Positions 23,379 to 35,400 of a stretch of 64,000 bases of DNA are shown in pieces (the first letter of the stretch is position 1; each line of letters begins with the position of its first letter). The stretch is from Salminus brasiliensis (taxonomy: Eukaryota; Chordata; Actinopteri; Characiformes; Bryconidae): positions 41,265,973 to 41,329,972 of the forward strand of contig NC_132881.1 of the NCBI RefSeq assembly GCF_030463535.1, written 5' to 3'. Position numbers and translations under genes: made by a program. The notes beneath the pieces are model-generated. The model did no database searches, was not told the DNA's origin, and saw nothing but the letters and a program-made list of their open reading frames with translations.

Positions 23379-23878
23379 TACACTAAATAGACAAAAGTAT
23401 TGGGACACCAGCTCATTCATTACTTCTTCTGAAATCAAGGATGTCAGAAAAAGAATTCATCCTGCTTTTGTTGGTGTAACTGTCTCTACTGTCCAGGGAT
23501 GGCTTTCTACTAGATTCAGGAGCTTTGCTAAAGATTTGATTGCATTCAGCGACAAGAGCGCTAGTGGGATCAGGATGTTGGGTGACCAGCACCCTATCTC
23601 ATACCAAAAGTATTGGATAGTGCACCATCATCACTTGAGAGAACACAGTTCCACTGCTCCACAGCTCAACACTGGGGGCTTTATACCCCTCTAGCCCACA
23701 CCTGGCATTAGGCAGCATGATGTGTGCATACTTATTTGTTGTTTGAGTCAAATTCTATTGGCAGGAACTAGATGAGTTGTGTGAGGATGCATTTGCACAT
23801 CTGTGTCAGCAATGCAATGCAAGTATCTGAATGAAGTCATTAGAAGGGGTGTCCACTAACATTTGGATAGATAGTGTA
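23379..23878 (+). mobile_element. Non-autonomous DNA transposon with about 28-bp inverted ends
   Basis: The left end 'tacactaaatagacaaaag' plus 'tattgggacacc' pairs with the right end 'ggtgtccactaacatttgg' plus 'atagatagtgta'. The element is 500 bp with TA at both ends, as in Tc1/mariner-like elements. No transposase is present. Related pieces occur at 24593-24790, 53890-54256 (-) and 57154-57440. Confidence 0.75.
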
Positions 23879-23998
23879 CATAAAGGGAAAGGTAGAAGTA
23901 GGGCTGTGTGTTTTATTAAGGTTATTATAAGGCCAAGAGAAAACATGTGAAGACTGAGGGGTACAGAGTAAAACATAAGACTGAGACATCTGTATTAG

Positions 23999-24000
<2 letters not shown>

Positions 24001-24076
<76 letters not shown>
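24001..24076 (+). repeat. (GT)n-(GA)n compound microsatellite
   Basis: A GT run (24001-24052) passes directly into a GA run (to about 24076). Confidence 0.95.
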
Positions 24077-24592
24077 TGGTGGGTGGGTGATTGTAATATT
24101 AGTGGCGAGATGCTTTGTGCAATTTAATGCTATAGGTTTAGCCTAAGCTCTTTGTGCTGCAGACATCGTCTCTAAGCTCCTTCTGCTATTACAACTATTA
24201 GTGTGCTGAAGTGTGTCAGAGAACGTCAGATAAACACAGATTTAATGGAATATTCTGACTTCCTCTGATACACCCCCTCCCTCAATCCCTCCACACACTC
24301 ACACACACAACCACACTTAGCTTTCTTTTGTTTCTTTACTCATCCTGTCTCGTCCTCCTCACACTGAATTTGGTCAGGTACACACATCTTATGCATGAGT
24401 TTCTTAAGAAGAATTACATCCAATGCAACTGCCTTTTAGTTAAGGTAGTTCAACTATTCAAACTTTCATTTTCATGTAAATTATAAGTGCAGTGTATTTA
24501 GTGTAGTACTGTACAGTATGTGTACATAGTTAAGTAGACAATAACTGTTAAAACTAATACTTAAGCAACATTCATTTATGGTTTCTTCTAAT

Positions 24593-24790
24593 ATCAAGGG
24601 CATTAAAAACTGCTTATCCAGCTTTTGTTGGAGTCACTGTCTAGAAGGTTTCCTACTAGATTCTGGTGCATTGCTGTGAGTATTTGATTGCATTCAGTCA
24701 CAAGAGCATTAGTGAGCACCATCATCCCAGAGAACAGAGTTCCACTGCTCCACAGCCTAATACTGGGGAGCTTTATACCCCAGTATATAT
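24593..24790 (+). mobile_element. Partial copy of the 500-bp inverted-repeat element
   Basis: It shares 'ctactagattctggtgcat', 'tttgattgcattcagt' and 'gttccactgctccacagcc' with the element at 23379-23878. Both ends are missing, and the copy is followed by a (TG)n run. Confidence 0.65.
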
Positions 24791-24802
24791 ATGTATGTAT
24801 TT

Positions 24803-24821
24803 GCATGTGTGTGTGTGTGTT

Positions 24822-24876
<55 letters not shown>
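24803..24876 (+). repeat. (TG)n microsatellite
   Basis: A long TG run with a few TTTG interruptions. Cys/Val-rich frames predicted here are artefacts. Confidence 0.95.
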
Positions 24877-24879
<3 letters not shown>

Positions 24880-25486
24880 TATGTATGAGCAAGACTCCTT
24901 ACACACTACATTGTCCCACCTCTGTAACATGAGTAACCCTATAAGTCTCTCTGGATAAGGGCGTCAACTAAATGTCATAATTTAGGAAAAGTCTGTAACA
25001 TAACAGTGTTTCACTGCAAAACAATTTCTGTAAATGTATTGTTTTTTCACTGAATTTTGATAAGGATGTTTTACTTTACTTTTTCAGTTCTTGTTTGGCA
25101 CCCATTGTTTTTTAAAGTTTTTATGTTTTTTTTTTACTGTGTAGAAAATATGTATTTTAAATGTAAAAGCCCACACACTAACAACAGGATAATAATGCCT
25201 TCTTCAGTATTTTCATGTTTCTAATTTTTAGTCACTATACTAAGCTCCAAACGAAGTATTAACAGCTTAATTGCTGAATACATGAGCTTATATATAACCC
25301 ACCCTAATAGTTAAGGGAATCATAATAAAAGGTAAAAGGTTCAGCCCTGATTTACTGGGAGTGTTATCCATCTAGAGTCACCGGGTTTTTTTTTTTGGGT
25401 TTTTTTTTGGATTGATTGGGGAAAAAAAACTAAACAAGGAGATCAAAAGAGAGGGGAGGGATGACAGCAAATTGAAGGGGAAAGAG

Positions 25487-25490
25487 AAAG

Positions 25491-25551
<61 letters not shown>
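25487..25551 (+). repeat. (GA)n microsatellite
   Basis: A GA dinucleotide run with GATA interruptions lies upstream of the tmem132a 5' exon. A shorter GA run follows at about 25612-25632. Confidence 0.93.
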
Positions 25552-25554
<3 letters not shown>

Positions 25555-25649
25555 ATTTACCATTTTAAATGAATAAATCCGTATTGTGTGAATCTGGCAC
25601 AACAGCAAAAGAGGGAGAGAGAGAGAGAGAGATGCGGCAGCCATTGAAG

Positions 25650-25945
25650 TAAAAGAGCTACAGATCAGAAGAAAAAAAAAAGCTTTTTTTAAATAAATCT
25701 GACATAAATGTGGAGAAGACGACTATTTCCCATCACAAACTCTCTTCCTGCATCTAAGCCAGAAATCTTAGTGGAGTGGAGGTCAAGACTCTTAGCTTTT
25801 AAGCTCACAGTGTCTGAAGATGGACTTATGTCCAATGAGAAAACTGTCACGGAGAAAATGCTTTAAAACAAGTGGAGATGCCTGAGGAGAGAGCAGAGAA
25901 ACATCTACTTTCAGCGTGACATCCATGGGAGGCCAGACGAAAGAG
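25650..25945 (+). other. Candidate 5'UTR exon of tmem132a
   Basis: The stretch ends in 'gacgaaagag|gtaagaag', a good donor at 25945/25946. The next acceptor (tgtgttttag at about 26374-26383) precedes the exon with the tmem132a start codon. No conserved coding frame is present, so it would be untranslated leader. The transcription start is not visible. Confidence 0.4.
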
Positions 25946-26438
25946 GTAAGAAGACATAAAACAAACCTTACATAAACTCTGCAGTCCGTTGAAGTTAAAG
26001 GTGAACCTTTATTTAGGGTGAAGAAGTCAAACTTCATGACTGATTTGAACTTTATTATGTAAAGAAGCATAACTGGGATAAGACAAGATGATGTAATACT
26101 TCTTTCTACTTCTTTTTACAAAGAAAACATAAAGAACCTTCAGAAGTAGGTTCAGAGAATGTAAAGGTCCTTTACTGATTTTATCCTTTACATGATGTAG
26201 AACTACCATAAACTTTAGGTTCTTCATACTCACATCTCAATTACAAAATCAGTTCTCTAAAAAACATCCATTAGAAGGGCTCCATATAGAGCCTCTTACA
26301 AAGAACCACTTTTGGCACTTTTCTATTTAGCAGTGCAGCACTAGCTGGGCTGGGATGATGATCATTTTGGTGTTGTGTTTTAGGGATGAAGTTATGGGTG
26401 TGATCGGGCTCTTCAGTGTGAGATGTAGCTCTTTCACT

Positions 26439-29400
26439 ATGAAGCTGATAATCCTCTGCTGGTCTCTGGTGCTCTGTAAGTCTGAACCATTTTAATCCTG
26501 TCAAATTCTCACCAATATTTCTATCCTGATCTCTAAAGGGCCATATTTTTACGTTTCCTAAAACCCTAGGCTGACAGCTAATCCAAGAAGCATTTTCTTT
26601 ATTTAAACTGTGTAATACTTTCTATTCTTCTTTGAATTATCACAGTACAGAAAAAAATTAATCTGGAGAAATATTAACATGCCTGATCCAGATCCACAAA
26701 TCCAGTGCCAGTATTTTGTTTTTGAAGTACTAAGCTGTAAATTAAGTATACTGCGCAAACTACTCTCCCTACTACCCCACTGGAAGAAACACACAGCTGG
26801 CAACATGATGATATACCTATATCTCTATTGTTAAGGAGAGTCTTACTGTATACATTACCTTGCCAAGGAAATGAACCCCCTTAAAAATCATTAGATTGGT
26901 TTGGATTACAAATGGCACAAAAATGTTCCAGTCAGTGTTTTTATTGCAAAGCAATCAGCCCTTAAAGGAATTCTTCAAACACAGAATGCATGGCAATTAT
27001 ACAAATTAATAAAACTGCTGCTTGCACAAGTATCTAGCTCTTCAGACTAGTGCTTGGTGAAACCACATTTTGCTGCAATAACTTACAAGTCTTGGGGTAC
27101 GTTTCTATCGGCTCTGCACACTGATTGGGCTTTTGTGATTTTCACATTCTTCCTGGGATCACTGTAATACTGAAAGATTACATTTCTCCTAAGCTTTAGT
27201 TTTTAGCAGACTAAAGAATGTTGTCTTGCAGTATCTCCCTGTATCTTGTCCCAATATGTCCGTCATTCAATTTTAACAAGATGCCCATCCCCACTGAGGA
27301 AAGGCCTCCCCACAGCATGATGCTGCCACCAGCATACTTAACTTCTTGTATGATATTTGTTGAGGAATAGGCGGTACTGGGTTTGCATCACACAGCATTT
27401 TTATTGTAATTTCCTATTATTGTAACCTGGTAAAACTGTAATTTCTTTGCATGCTTTGATGTATTTTTTCTTCAAAAAATTTCTTCCCATTCACACCAGA
27501 GCTGTTTATATCATTGACTAATGCACTTTCACTCCAGTCTCAGTCACTGAGCTCTGTAAATCCTTCGAAGTGATTGTTGGCCTCTTTACAGCTTTCCCTC
27601 CCTTCTTGCTTTGATGCAGAGTTTTGAGGGATGGCCTTCTCTAGGCAGTGCCTGGAAGGTGTACTGCAGCTTCTATTTCCTCAAAATTAATCCAACAGAG
27701 TCCTTTCTTTCTCTTGGTTATATTTAGACCTATCTCTACTTTCCTAGAACAGTATTCTGTCTTAATTGTTAAAAGTTTTTCCTCAGATTGAAAGTTTGAC
27801 CAATTGTATTTGAAAATGTGAACTTGTACTGATTTACAGGTATAGGCCAATTGTGAACCAACTGTGTCCTTCTTAGGGCAATATCTTTCATCTGTGTACA
27901 TTTAGAGTATCCACAGCACAAGGGTTGGGCAAACAGCTTTTTCAGTAGTTTTGTCACAGTATGTTTTCTTACATAAAACCATCACCATTAATAACACATT
28001 TTGAGAGTCAGTCCTTTAAAATAAAAACACAAGTTTAAGAGTCATTTGTAATCCAGACTAATCAGATTACTTTGAGGGGAGCTGTATAACATTTAAGAGT
28101 GTTACACAACATAATCTCTATTCTTTCCATTACCTCCATCTCCTTAAACTCAAGCCCAGACCCAGCCTCCACTCTCTCTCTCCCTCCCAGCACGAATCAC
28201 CGTCTCCCCTCCATGGCATTCTCTCCCTCTCTCTCAGGCTGACCTGGGCCTCCTCTTCACCAACTCCAGCCCATTCTCCTTCACACAGTCCCTGCTGCTC
28301 ATGCCTCCTCTAGGAGCTGCCTCCAAGCCGGGCCTGCGTGCTGCATTCGGGCCTTACTCTGTCACTCAGGTATTTCCGTCATTTAAGTAGCTATTACCTC
28401 CAATACACTACAGTATTTACAGTACATATACATTTTCCACTGATCTCTTAAACAGCACAAATATTAAGCCTTTTAAGGTATATTAAGGTATATAAAATAA
28501 TACCAGTTATTTATCCTAACCTCAGTTACAATTATAAATAATTTAATTTCTTGAATCCAATATGTACACTTAACATATGCATGCAACGTGATAGATTCAG
28601 ATGTGTATGCCATTTTAGAATAAATACTATAACTAGACAGAAACTAGTATCCTAAGGTATTTTATTTGAGGATGATGTGTTTAAAATGTAACTTATTTAG
28701 GCAACAACAAAATTTTATTACAGGATATATTATTTAGGCTACTGTAGAGGAATGCTTACTTAAGCGAAGATTTAACTAAAAACTATAATCTCTGCTTCTA
28801 TTCCCTGGTTTACGGTAATGTCATACTGTAGCTTTTAATACTGTCACAGAAACACTGTAACTATTTCCTTGTAATTAATTACCGGATACTGGAGTCTTAG
28901 TGTTGACGTCCTCTCTGTGTCCTCTCAGCATGATGTGCTGTTAGCAAACTGAAGAGATTATAGCCGGATTATCTTTTAGCCATTTGCTTTTCCTTTAGAT
29001 TTGGCTTTCTCAAGTCTTATCTGAAAAAAAGTTTGATAGGCAGCTGAGGAAAGATAGACACCATATTTCTCAGAAGTTGCCCTTTTGTTTTACTGCTTTG
29101 ACTAGGGATAGTAGGGTTTTCACTAGTGGGCTGGTTCATGTACATTTTATGGCCACATAGGCCATAACATTCTGTCAAAATTGTTACATAACAGTTTTGG
29201 GCTTTTGGAATTGGATCGTTTAGGATTGTTTACAGCTCTGTTTAGGTTTGCTGTGATTTACTCTATGTCACTTCCATGTACTGATTGTACGTAACTATGT
29301 CAAGGTCTTCAAATCTAGGGTCCAATTTTATGGGTTAATTTTATTAATTAATATGTGTGATTGCTACTCTGAGTCAAACCGCTTAATCTCATAGTTACTC

Positions 29401-32400
29401 ATTTTCTCCCCTTCAGCTCGTTTCTGAACCCATTGCTCCTCTCTCTGCTCCTCTTGTGGCATATCTCCTTTCCAAAACGGTTGTGCGAGAGCGAGAGGCT
29501 GGTCGAGGGGAGAGGTTAAAGGTCAGGGTGTTGTTCCACATGAGGGGTGACACAAACAGAGGGACGTGTGTGATTCTTCATGCTTTCAAACAGACAGAGG
29601 AGCAGAAAGCATCCTGCATCACTCAGGTACTGCCGAATGTTCAGAATTTAGATCTACATAACTGGTTTCACAGCATTCCAAGACGAACAGTAGACAAGAT
29701 CACATCAGGCATGTGCAGTCATAGCCTTACTATTTATAGAACGGATTACTGTAAGTAAATAGCCTATAGGATTGTTTTCCTGAACATCTTTCTCGTCCTC
29801 ATGTGCAGGAAATTATTAGAAACTGGGCTTGTGTCCAGGGGGCCTCTATAGGGCCCTCTACTGGCATATATGTATAGTGTGAATGTGTGCATTTAGGTGC
29901 TAATCTTTTTTTTCAGCAGAAGGGAACTAAGACCCCGTTTAAATCTGGTCACATGGTTGCAAACAAATACATGGTTTGCAACATGGAATAAAAAATAACC
30001 ACATGTATTTACACTCACACTTTCTGTTGTTATTCTAAATAAAATCATTTTGCTATGTAGTCCATAACCCAGCCACTCATACAGAACTACTAGTTACCTG
30101 TGTTTCTTGTCCTCAAAAGATAGTTGCTGTGTTGAAAATTACATTTTCACACAGTGTGATTAATCGCCTTATACCAGCAGTCAGTGTTTACAATTCTAAT
30201 TAGCTGCTTGCTTTAATAATGACACTTTATTTAAGCTAGCTCACACACATTCCTCTTATGGAGCCCCACTGGTAATATCCCACAACTCATAGTCATAGTC
30301 ACGGCTAAGGATCTTGTTCCCACGATTTACTAAGCCGTTGCCACAACTTTCATTTATGGGGTATGTCACCAGTGGGGCTACATAAACTGTGGAGGAACCT
30401 CTTGAGGTGCTTTAAGGAATGTTCCAGGAATCTTTTTCTTCTGAAAAACTCCTTGAAGGTTCCTTAAAGCACATTAAATACTCCATATATTTTCTAAATA
30501 AAGAACCCCCAAACGTTCCTCAAGGGTCTTATACTTTTAACAGTGTAGGCTACCTACTTAAACTCAGAGGAGAAAAACATGCTAGAAATTGTCCGGATGA
30601 TTCCTGCTAAGTGGTGGCCGTCCAGGAAGTCCTGTTTGGGTGATCAGATTTACATCAGTTTTACATGCCTCTTGGGGGCAGTCACATCTTCTATATGAAA
30701 ATATCATATCCAGTTATAACCCTGAGTCTCAAAACACATGAAATGACCACGTGAAAAGTTGTATTGTGGCATGCTCAGCAATCTTGTGTGGACAGTGGAC
30801 GGCTGGGGCAGCAACATGGATGATTCGGGCGGTACTTCGCTGTGAGGGACATCATGCGTCTCTGACCACCTCCTGACGTGGTTTGTGTGAATGAATGACA
30901 GTGCGACCTTGAGACGCATTGTATCCTGTTCACACCTGTTCTTTGTGCTGGCCCCTTATGATCAGAACACTCAGGGAGCCTATTAATGCTTTGCTTGCTT
31001 TTAAATAACATACAACTATGTACATTAACTCAAAAGTATGTTTTCTGTTCTATATATTTTAAACTACAAATGAACTCTAATTTGAATGTAATAGGTGCTA
31101 TAAAATGTAAAGCTTAAAATAGCCCTAAATCTAACCATAATTTTGACCCTAAACCGAAACATACATTTCACCAAAGTTTGCTCACAATCTGATCATCTAT
31201 ATCGTTAAAACCCCAAGGGTTCATTAGTAAAAACAATGGTTCTGTATAGAACCAAATATCTCTTAAATATCGAAACTGTACTCTTGCTATAGATCATAAG
31301 CAGCTATCTATGCTATTTCTACATCAAATAAAGTGTTAAGTGGCTGCAGTTGCAAAATGTTAAGTACATAACAGAATATATATATACAATAAACACTTTC
31401 TTTGATGTAGAAATAGCATAGATAGCTGTCTTGGTATCTATTCCTCTTCTTTTCTAACCCCTGACCTCTGTACTTATCTCATAGCCTCCTCTTGGACTGT
31501 GTGTGGTCACCATGACGTTTCCCAAGGACTGGTTTGAGCCTGACCAGACAGTTCATCTGCACCAGAGCAGCCAAACCTTCCGGCAGCGCCACCCACACAG
31601 AGTCCGAGCTCATAACCACAGCCGGCGACAGCAAATCTTCTCAGCAGCCCTCAGGGCCAAACCTGGAGCCCTTACTCAAATGGTCCAGCTCTACTACTCT
31701 TTCTTTGGCACTGTGACCAACTTTAAGTCATCGCCACCTAGATGTGTGGAGGACAAAGTGCAGCAGTCGCAGAGAACGCTGTTCTACATTGGACCTGTGA
31801 CTCTTGAGGACAAAGCAATCAAAAGTAACAAGACAAAGCAGGGCTTTTCCTGCATAGACAGCTTTGAAGAAGAGGAGCTGTGGCTGAATTCAGATGTGCT
31901 TATTCGCCATTATAAGGGTCCTGTGCGAGCTGGACGACCAGTTGGAATATCGATAAACCTACGGTCGAATTTTAGTGGTGAATCTGTTATTGTGAGGTAT
32001 GATATACTCTTTACAGTCAAACATTATAACTCTTGGAAAATACACAGTGAACTCTATGCCACTATCTCTTTTGTTTTAGATTTAAAGTGAAGAAAGGGTT
32101 ACTGTCACTGCAAGCTCAACCTGCCATTAACTCTGACCTCTGGACGGTCAAAGTGGAGAGGACATCAGGCTCCAAGCATGAAACAATTTCTGTAATCTCA
32201 CATAGAACTGGTGCTGTTCAGGACACTCATGGGTAAGTTAAAAACAGTGTGACTGAAACGTTGCTGAGAAAGAAATTCTAAATCCATCCATTTTATTATC
32301 TGCTTCTTCCTGGTCAGGGTCGCAGTGGGTCCAGAGCCTACCTGGAATCATTGGTTGTAAGACAGGAATGCCCCTAAATAGCAGTTAAAAAGAACTGCTC

Positions 32401-35400
32401 AGATGTACACTGACTTATTCTCTTCTAGTACTTGATGATGTGTCCAAATATTGAGTGCACATATTTCAACTTGAGTTCATAGTGCCTGTTTTGGCTGTCC
32501 CAAACTGAATCAAAACCCGACTGAAGTCTGGTGATTCTCCTGACCAATCTAAGTTTTTTATCAGGTTCTGCTGAACAAGTCCCCCACAGATTTGGACCTG
32601 AGCACTCTAGACTTTAGTAGTGGGCATAAATAGACAGGAACTCCTGGAAATTTCTACCTGACAGGACTGACCCGTCATTATAGCAATGAGACACATAATC
32701 AAGTATTAGAAAAGAAAGGATGTGACCAAATTTTTCTCTGGGAGCTTATCATCGACAGACGTTTAGCAACAGTTTTGGATGTGTTTAAAGATATTGATCT
32801 CTTTGTTCGAGGTGGAGAACCAGAGAAAGTGACTTGAGCTGCCAACAAGACAATGCCAACAAGATCCTACAGGAGGGCTGGGAAGGGAGGAAATTTTGGG
32901 GATGTCCTGGCAACACAATAACCAGAATTAGACATCACTGAGATCTTGTGGGACTGTGTTGAGAAATATATGGAGAAGAAAACCCTGACCACTCTGGGAG
33001 GAAAGCAGTGGAGAATGTATGGGGTTTATTCTGTTTATTTATATTATTGTAAGAAAATCTTTAAATCTATTTGGATTTATCGTGATTTGGATTAGGATTA
33101 GTTTTACTTGGGGAGGTGGGTAATAATGTAGAGTCCAATCCGAATGTGCCGCCAGTCATTTTTTACGGATTGCACGCTCCCGTATCACAAAAGATTCCGG
33201 CGCCTTTTACTTTCTGTAAAACAAGCTGTAAAATTTACCTCCGATTATATTAATCCCACCAGAATCTACACTTGAGTAAATATTCTGTCATATCCGGGTG
33301 GAAAGGATTTTTTCGCAGCATTTGTCGGGTATAGAGGAGCTCAAGGAGGCATGTAGTTTTGTTGTGAATGGCACAGATACCTCGGGTTGTTCAAGTCTGT
33401 GGCAAACCTTGAGCCTGATGACTCATCAGAGGTTTTATAAAGATAAAGCTGATCATGTTAAAACTCAAAATTTCATCATTGCTATCAGTGGTCACAGAAT
33501 GCTGTTGGCTGGATATTTTTGGTTGGTGAAAACCACATCTTACGCATGTTAGAGGTGACAGCAGTGTTTACATCTAGTAGGCACTCCCATATACAACTAC
33601 ATTACTTCACCTCCCCAGGTAAAACTAATCCCTTCCGAAAAGGGCTTTAGCTGTCTCCTTTTTTGGTGTGTGCTGGTGTTTTCTGATTGCCAGCATACAA
33701 TGCTTTTATTGAAGAGAGCCACAAATGATTAGTTCATTGGTTTGTGACACTGACATGGCTGTTTGCTCTGGAGACAGCATTTTGCAGTTGTATGTTGTAC
33801 AATCTGGGTTAAATGGGTAAAAATTATTCTATCATATTCATCATTAGTGTTGGACACAGCTGGAATTTGGTCTCCGCCTTTAACCCATTCATGCATTAAA
33901 CACACACACACACACACACATACACTATTGATCAGAGACACACCGTGACAGTGAGCCCAAGTGCCCAGAGCAGTGAGTAGTCATCGCTACGGTACCCGGG
34001 GAGCAGAGAGGGTCAAGGGTCTTGCTTAAGGACCCAACAGTAGCATCTTGCCAAGACAGGGTATCAAACCCACAACCCTGTCAATGTTAACCATCATACC
34101 CATTCATTTACCATCATATCTCTCCTATATTTCTCTCCTTCAGTTCTGCAGCTCTGAGGCAGATGGTCTGTCTCTCAGTAGAAGGTTTACGAAGGAGCTT
34201 TGGAGTCGCCATGACAGTTGCAGTCAGCTGGTGGGTGGAGTTCTCCATGCGCACTAGCTTGGTGTCACCACACGGGGCAGTGATGAGCTTCCTGTCTTTC
34301 ACAGATCGAGAGATAGTGGGCATCGCCCCCATCACAGAGGTGAGTCACCACAGTTTGATGCTGATGCAAATGGGCCAGTGCTTATTTCCTTAAAGCCTGA
34401 ATTAGGCTGAAACTGAAATCAGGCCACAAGTGAGACAGTAGCACAGATGCCCTCCAGAAATAACAAGAATAGAGAAACTATAATTGCTGCACATTTTAGA
34501 GTGCGCTTTTGTAGCACTTTAACATCACTGTTTCAGCAGACAAACCTTTCCAAGTGCAGTGATTCCTGATTAGGCTTTCAGTGGACTGGTGAAATAAGAT
34601 CATTACACTTTACTAAAGCTCACACTAATTTTTGCTTATGAAAGACTGGAAAGGTCTCACTCTTTATTTTTCTTAACAGAGCAACACGATCATCAACACG
34701 GCCATCTTGACGAGCCAACCAGTTTCCCTCCCTGTCATTGTACTGGGGGTGGGGCATGATGGGAAAGTATCAGATATTACTGCAGCAGTAAAGTGCAGAT
34801 CAACCAACGAAGATATTGTCAAGGTAGTCAATCTTTTGATGATGAGTGGATCCACTCAGATTCATTGTAAACTGCTGATGATATAAAGGCATGGCAGGTC
34901 CTCGTGATCTCATGTATTATTAGTCCTTTTCCTGATTAGAATGTTGGTGCTTGTTGGGTAGTACCCAGTGTACTCAGTGTCAGGGTGTGAAATACCCTAT
35001 GAGGGTCCAATTATTTTAGAATTGAACTTTAGTAGATTAAAACACGAGTCGAGACAAAACACGAGACCACACAACAACCCCAGTTATGATTGGAAAGCTG
35101 ATGTTTGGCTGAGTGCCTCGGTTAGCTGCAACGCCACCTAGTGGCAGAGCAGTGCTACAGCTTTAGTTACAGGAATGTGCCATTTTGAGGGTGAAGCAAG
35201 CTAAAATAAAACACTATAACCAATACATGTTTTGTATTCATATCTGAGAGTCTTTTTAATGGATGAATAGATAAATATAATGTAATAACATATTCTTATA
35301 TTCTAATCTAAGTAAATATTTAGGCATCCCCAAGAGTTTTGAGTCAATTTTGAGGCTTTCGGGAGGCCCTAAGGGTTAATCAGGGCAGTCCTGGACCGGC

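Larger units (their letters stand above)
20800..25640. other. Intergenic region between CD5 and tmem132a
   Basis: No gene is visible. The stretch is filled by a 5'-truncated LINE (21660-22500), a 500-bp inverted-repeat element (23379-23878) with a partial relative (24593-24790), and microsatellites. Remaining frames show no family match. Confidence 0.5.

Noticed and set aside
24666-24932. Open frames ending in Cys/Val repeats
   Set aside because: Composite of a transposon fragment and a (TG)n run.
25378-25644. Ser/Leu-repeat minus-strand frame
   Set aside because: Translation of the (GA)n microsatellite.
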